Below are positions 59,472 through 64,000 of a stretch of 64,000 nt of DNA, piece after piece; positions within the stretch are counted from its first letter, which is position 1; each line of letters starts with the position of its first letter. A program made the position numbers and the translations under genes. The notes under the pieces were generated by a model. It did no database searches, was not told where the DNA came from, and saw only the letters and a list, made by a program, of their open reading frames with translations. This stretch comes from Actinocorallia aurantiaca (GTDB taxonomy: Bacteria; Actinomycetota; Actinomycetes; Streptosporangiales; Streptosporangiaceae). The stretch is from NCBI RefSeq assembly GCF_039533685.1, contig NZ_BAAATZ010000005.1, positions 1 to 64,000 of the forward strand. Direction: 5' to 3'.

Positions 59472-60233
59472 ATGTTCAAACGCCTCCTCCCCCTCGCCCT
59501 GGCCGCCGTCATGGCCACCACCGCGGGCTGCGGGTTCCAGGTGGGTGACATCCAGACGCCGCCCGCCGACGCCCCCACCATGAAGCCCGGCCCCAACACC
59601 GGAGCGCCCAACGCAGGGGATCCCGTCCCCACGCAGAGCGGGCAGCCCGACCCCAACGCGAACTTCTCCGACGCCGACGTCACCCAGGAGATCAACGACG
59701 CCGTCCAGGTCGTCGACACCTACTGGAACACCCACTGGCCGGAGCTCTTCACCGGCACCTACACCCCGCCGCGCGTCCTGGGCGCCTACAACGGCACCGA
59801 CCCCAACCGCTTCACCTGCGGCGGCCAGATCGCCGAGGCGTTCAACGCCTACTACTGCAACCCCGAGGACTACGTCGCCTGGGACTTCGAGCTGATGAAG
59901 ACCGGCTACGCCCAGGGCGACGCCTGGATCTACCTCGTCATCGCGCACGAGTGGGGCCACGCCATCCAGAACCGCCTCCAGATGAACCTGGTGGCCGAGC
60001 GCAAGGAACTCCAGGCCGACTGCCTGGCCGGCGCCGTCCTGTGGGGCGCCCAGACCGACGGCACCCTCACCTGGGAGGAAGGCGACACCACCGAGATCGG
60101 GACCGCGCTGTCTTCCTTCGGCGACAGCTACCCGTGGACCGACACCAGCTCCCACGGCGACGCCGTCGAGCGGGTCACCGCCTTCGGCCAGGGCCGCGCC
60201 AACGGCATCCGCGGCTGCCTCGCCGAGGGCTGA
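59472..60233 (+). CDS. Lipoprotein neutral zinc metallopeptidase
   Basis: 253 residues. The lipoprotein signal MFKRLLPLALAAVMATTAGCGF (lipobox TAGC) is followed by a Pro/Gly/Asn-rich linker to about residue 65. The metallopeptidase domain has YLVIAHEWGHAIQNRLQ (HExxH zinc site) and RKELQADCLAGAVLWG, whose Glu-x-x-x-Asp is the third-ligand region, ending with GDAVERVTAFGQG. Cys residues CGG, YYC, ADC and RGC likely form disulfides. Extracytoplasmic; substrate unknown. Confidence 0.9.
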   Translation: MFKRLLPLALAAVMATTAGCGFQVGDIQTPPADAPTMKPGPNTGAPNAGDPVPTQSGQPDPNANFSDADVTQEINDAVQVVDTYWNTHWPELFTGTYTPPRVLGAYNGTDPNRFTCGGQIAEAFNAYYCNPEDYVAWDFELMKTGYAQGDAWIYLVIAHEWGHAIQNRLQMNLVAERKELQADCLAGAVLWGAQTDGTLTWEEGDTTEIGTALSSFGDSYPWTDTSSHGDAVERVTAFGQGRANGIRGCLAEG

Positions 60234-60263
60234 TGCCCGGCGGACGGAGCCGGGCCCCCGGGT

Positions 60264-61157
60264 TCAGAGATCGCGCAGGACGCGGTCGAGGAACTCCGGG
60301 GTCCGGTCCGGGGCGAGGGCGTTGGTGGCGAGCTCGTCGATGAGCTGGCGGTAGCGGAGCACGTCGACGGGGCGGTCGGGATAGTCGCCGTCGTTGTGGC
60401 GCTCCAGGAAGACCACGTCGGGGAGTTCCCCGGCGGGGAGCCTGAGCAGGGTGACCGGGGTGCCGGCCACGGCGTGCACCCCGTAGGAGAACGGCAGGAT
60501 CTGGACCCGGATGTTCGGGCACGCGGAGAGCTCTGCCAGGTGGTCGAACTGGGCGCGCATGAGCGCCGCGTCCCCCGCCGGACGGCGCAGCGCGGCCTCG
60601 TCCAGGATCATCCACAGGCGCGGGCCCCCAGGCCTGGCCAGCACGTCCTGGCGGTGCAGCCGCAGCTCCACCCGCCGGGCGATGCGCTCCCTGGTCTCGC
60701 CCGGATGGCGGCGGACCAGCTCGGCACGGGCGTAGTCGGGGGTCTGCAGCAGGTCGTGGACCGCGCGGATCTCGTAGCCCCGGATGACGCTGGCGGCCTG
60801 CTCCAGGCCGAGGCAGGGCTCGAACCACGACGGGACCAGGTCGCTGTAGGGCTGCCACCAGCCGGCCAGGCCGGACTGGCGGCCCAGCTCCAGCAGGACG
60901 GAACGCTCCTCGTCGAGGACCCCGTACAGCTCCAGCAGGTCTTCCAGGTCGCGGGACTTGAACTTGTGCCTGCCGAGCTCCATCCGGCTGATCTTCGACT
61001 CGGAGCCGCGGATGACGTCGGCCGCCGCCTCCCGGGTGATGCCCCGGCCCTCCCGGAGCCGGCGCAGCTGGGCCCCGAGGATCATGCGGGGCGCGGTGGG
61101 CCCGGCCCGCCACTCGTCGGTCACGGCCGGCCCGCTCTCCATCAGGTTCCTCGTCAT
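60264..61157 (-). CDS. XRE family regulator with DUF5753 domain
   Basis: 297 residues from MTRNLMESGPAVTDEWRAGPTAPRMILGAQLRRLREGRGITREAAADVIRGSESKISRMELGRHKFKSRDLEDLLELYGV, an N-terminal XRE HTH. The rest is DUF5753, seen as WWQPYSDLVPSWFEPCLGLEQAASVIRGYEIRAVHDLLQTPDYARAELV and VHAVAGTPVTLLRLPAGELPDVVFLE. This actinomycete family is usually paired with a small DUF397 protein, but none is visible here. Instead the SAM methyltransferase gene is 111 bases upstream in the same direction. ATG with aagggg upstream. Confidence 0.9.
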   Translation of the reverse strand: MTRNLMESGPAVTDEWRAGPTAPRMILGAQLRRLREGRGITREAAADVIRGSESKISRMELGRHKFKSRDLEDLLELYGVLDEERSVLLELGRQSGLAGWWQPYSDLVPSWFEPCLGLEQAASVIRGYEIRAVHDLLQTPDYARAELVRRHPGETRERIARRVELRLHRQDVLARPGGPRLWMILDEAALRRPAGDAALMRAQFDHLAELSACPNIRVQILPFSYGVHAVAGTPVTLLRLPAGELPDVVFLERHNDGDYPDRPVDVLRYRQLIDELATNALAPDRTPEFLDRVLRDL

Positions 61158-61268
61158 CGGACAGCCCCTTCGCCCAGCGGATTCCGGTTCCATCATGGGC
61201 CGTCCCGAGACGGGGATCCAGCGAACCCGCCTCGCGATGAGACAACGATAGAGAAAACCATCAGTTAT

Positions 61269-62057
61269 CTACATTTTCCGCCCGACCCCGCACAGTGTAG
61301 GGCTCTCCGAGAGCTCTCCCAGATCCGCTTCGGGCCGCCACAGCGGACACGGGACGATCCCCGGTTCCACCGTTTCCAGTCCGGAGAAGAACGCCTCGAG
61401 CCGGGCCTTGCTCCGGAGTCTGTAGGGAACCGCCCCGGTGTCGTCGTAGCCCTGCTGCGCCTCGTTCAGCGCGGCGTTCTCGTCGTGGCCGTCGTACAGG
61501 GCCAGGAAGCTCCCCGGCGGCAGGCCCGCCAGCAGCTCCGCCACCAGCGCGTGCGCCTCCTCGTCATCGCTCACGTGCCCCATGACGCCCATGAGCGTCA
61601 GGGCCACGGGCCGGCCGGGGTCCAGCGTCTTCCACGCCCGCTCCAGGATCGACGCGGGCTCGTGCAGGTCGGCGTCGACGAAGTCGGTGGCGCCCTCGGC
61701 GGTGCTGGTCAGCAGCGCTCTCGCGTGGGAGAGCACGAGGGGGTCGTTGTCCACGTAGACGATCCGCGCGGACGGATCCGCCCGCTGCGCCAGCTCGTGG
61801 GTGTTGTCGACGGTCGGCAGACCCGTCCCGACGTCGAGGAACTGGCCGACGCCCTCCTCCTGGACCAGGTACCGCACGGCGCGGCCCAAGAAGTGCCGGC
61901 CCTCCCGCGCGACGTCCGCGATTCCGGGGAAGGCCGCCAGATAGGCGTCCCCCGCCTTCGCGTCGACGGGGTAGTGGTCCTTGCCCCCCAGGAAGTAGTT
62001 CCAGATCCGCGCCGAGTGCGGAACGCTCCTGTCGATCACGGGCTCGGTATCGGCCAT
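61269..62057 (-). CDS. SAM-dependent methyltransferase, SAV2177/DUF574 family (second copy)
   Basis: 262 residues from MADTEPVIDRSVPHSARIWNYFLGGKDHYPVDAKAGDAYLAAFPGIADVAREGRHFLGRAVRYLV, with GQFLDVGTGLPTVDNTHELAQ, IVYVDNDPLVLSHARALL and LALYDGHDEN. Same family as 18607-19422; both keep the WLGGKD/FLGGKD block and DVG.GLP. aaggag upstream of ATG 62057. Probably co-transcribed with the DUF5753 regulator. Substrate unknown. Confidence 0.9.
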   Translation of the reverse strand: MADTEPVIDRSVPHSARIWNYFLGGKDHYPVDAKAGDAYLAAFPGIADVAREGRHFLGRAVRYLVQEEGVGQFLDVGTGLPTVDNTHELAQRADPSARIVYVDNDPLVLSHARALLTSTAEGATDFVDADLHEPASILERAWKTLDPGRPVALTLMGVMGHVSDDEEAHALVAELLAGLPPGSFLALYDGHDENAALNEAQQGYDDTGAVPYRLRSKARLEAFFSGLETVEPGIVPCPLWRPEADLGELSESPTLCGVGRKM

Positions 62058-62403
62058 GCTGCTCCTTCGCACGCCACGAACGGCTTGGATGTCGATACTT
62101 CACCGCAATGGTGTCCGATCCGCCAAAAACCTGCAACGGATCAGGGGGCCCGAATCACACGCCGGGCCCGATTTTCGGACATCACAGGGTTCTGCAATAT
62201 GACGCATGCATGTCATATGCGTTAACTCCTTGTCACCCAGAAGGGCCTCGTACTCCCTCATTACACCCCTGGCAAGGGCCCTGACGGTTTATTAGGAATC
62301 AGTCAAAAAGCAATAACAGATCTATTCGGGCCCTGGTACCCGCATGGCGAGGATCCGAGGATGCGATTGCTCCCGAAATCCCCCACATCGGAGGAAATCC
62401 CCC
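62058..62403. other. Intergenic region upstream of the first subtilisin
   Basis: No gene seen. AT-richer in 62190-62330 (gttaactccttgtcac, tttattaggaatcagtcaaa), a likely promoter zone for the secreted protease, with ggagga just before the ATG at 62404. Confidence 0.5.
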
Positions 62404-63618
<1,215 letters not shown>

Positions 63619-63633
63619 CCACCCGCCCCCTCA

Positions 63634-63658
63634 CCGCCCGGGCCCTCGGCCCGGGCGG
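63634..63658 (+). terminator. Hairpin terminator after the first subtilisin
   Basis: 11-bp perfect arms ccgcccgggcc (63634-63644) and ggcccgggcgg (63648-63658), 3-base loop. Confidence 0.8.
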
Positions 63659-63832
63659 CTCCGTTCGTACGGGCCTTCCCACGATGCTTCCCTCCCGATA
63701 TGCCGTGAATGGCGGATCTTCCGTTCAACACGTGTTTACCGGGAGCGCGAAAAAAGCCTCGACAGAATATATGACTGATTATCATGAGCGGCTGAAAACA
63801 CCGTGACGGATTCACTTCCGAAGGAATTCCGC

Positions 63833-64000
63833 ATGCGCCGCTCAGTCCCGACCGTCCTGGCGACGGCCGTCCTCGCCGCCCTCGTCTCCCCCGCCGTCCG
63901 CGCCGACCCGCCGACCGGCTACATCGTGGTCCTGAAGAAGGGCAGCGACTCGGCCTCCATCGCCCAGCAGCACTCCGGGGAGTACAAGGCCGAGGTCCTG
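63833..64000 (+). CDS. Second secreted subtilisin-like protease, 5' part
   Basis: Runs off the window. It reads MRRSVPTVLATAVLAALVSPAVRADPPTGYIVVLKKGSDSASIAQQHSGEYKAEVL. This is a signal peptide, then the start of an I9 propeptide very like that of the upstream gene (YIVVLKKGSD). ATG after aaggaattccgc. It is almost certainly a tandem duplicate; the catalytic domain is beyond the window end. Confidence 0.8.
   Translation, partial: MRRSVPTVLATAVLAALVSPAVRADPPTGYIVVLKKGSDSASIAQQHSGEYKAEVL

Overview
The window is high-GC DNA from a spore-forming type actinobacterium, most likely Streptosporangiales or Streptomyces-like. The support is GTG/TTG starts, an adenylylation-controlled glnA with glnE and a glnA2 paralogue, F420 metabolism, DUF5753 and SAV2177-type methyltransferase families, and the sucB-lipA-lipB neighbourhood. 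Two runs of N (959-981 and 31346-31396) mark it as a draft assembly. Family names come from my recognition of motifs, not from searches. Layout: 1-5.7 kb holds the 3' end of sucB, an epimerase-like gene, and an aldehyde dehydrogenase/acyl-CoA ligase pair with a divergent TetR regulator. 5.8-11.3 kb is a genomic island. Its ends are an exact 20-bp direct repeat; the right copy is the last codons of glnA. Next to that copy lies a truncated tyrosine recombinase. The island carries AT-richer small membrane genes of unknown function, two families of degenerate repeats and a large nested palindrome. 11.3-28 kb is core nitrogen and cofactor metabolism: glnA, two RDD proteins, DUF4191, lipA, lipB, glnE, glnA2. 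Interspersed are a PAP2 phosphatase, a P450, a terpene synthase and an arginase-like enzyme. 28-34.6 kb holds a PAS-GAF-SpoIIE-kinase regulator, panB, F420 reductase, methionine aminopeptidase and small conserved genes. 34.6-42 kb holds a Cys-rich micro-ORF, a lipoprotein HtrA-type protease, a Cys-tailed DUF5685 protein, copC, a copD-ctaG fusion, a LuxR-type two-component system and a GtrA protein. 42.5-51.6 kb holds an XRE-TPR regulator with a divergent exported mini-peptide ORF. Next come a purine module (PucR, transthyretin-like protein, AzgA permease), glycerate kinase, alanine dehydrogenase, a copZ/csoR pair sharing an operator, and cutA. 51.7-55.7 kb is an unusual four-gene operon: Nudix regulator, J-domain pseudokinase, vWA protein and adenylosuccinate-synthetase homologue, behind two tandem palindromic operators. 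55.6-64 kb holds xylose catabolism (xylA, xylB, ROK regulator), a zinc protease lipoprotein, an XRE-DUF5753 regulator with a SAM methyltransferase, and tandem secreted subtilisins. The candidates most worth attention for an undescribed system are: the Nudix/J-kinase/vWA/PurA-like operon; the XRE-TPR regulator with its 41-residue exported peptide, which resembles the peptide-receptor (RRNPP) architecture; and the repeat-bounded cassette-like island at the 3' end of glnA.
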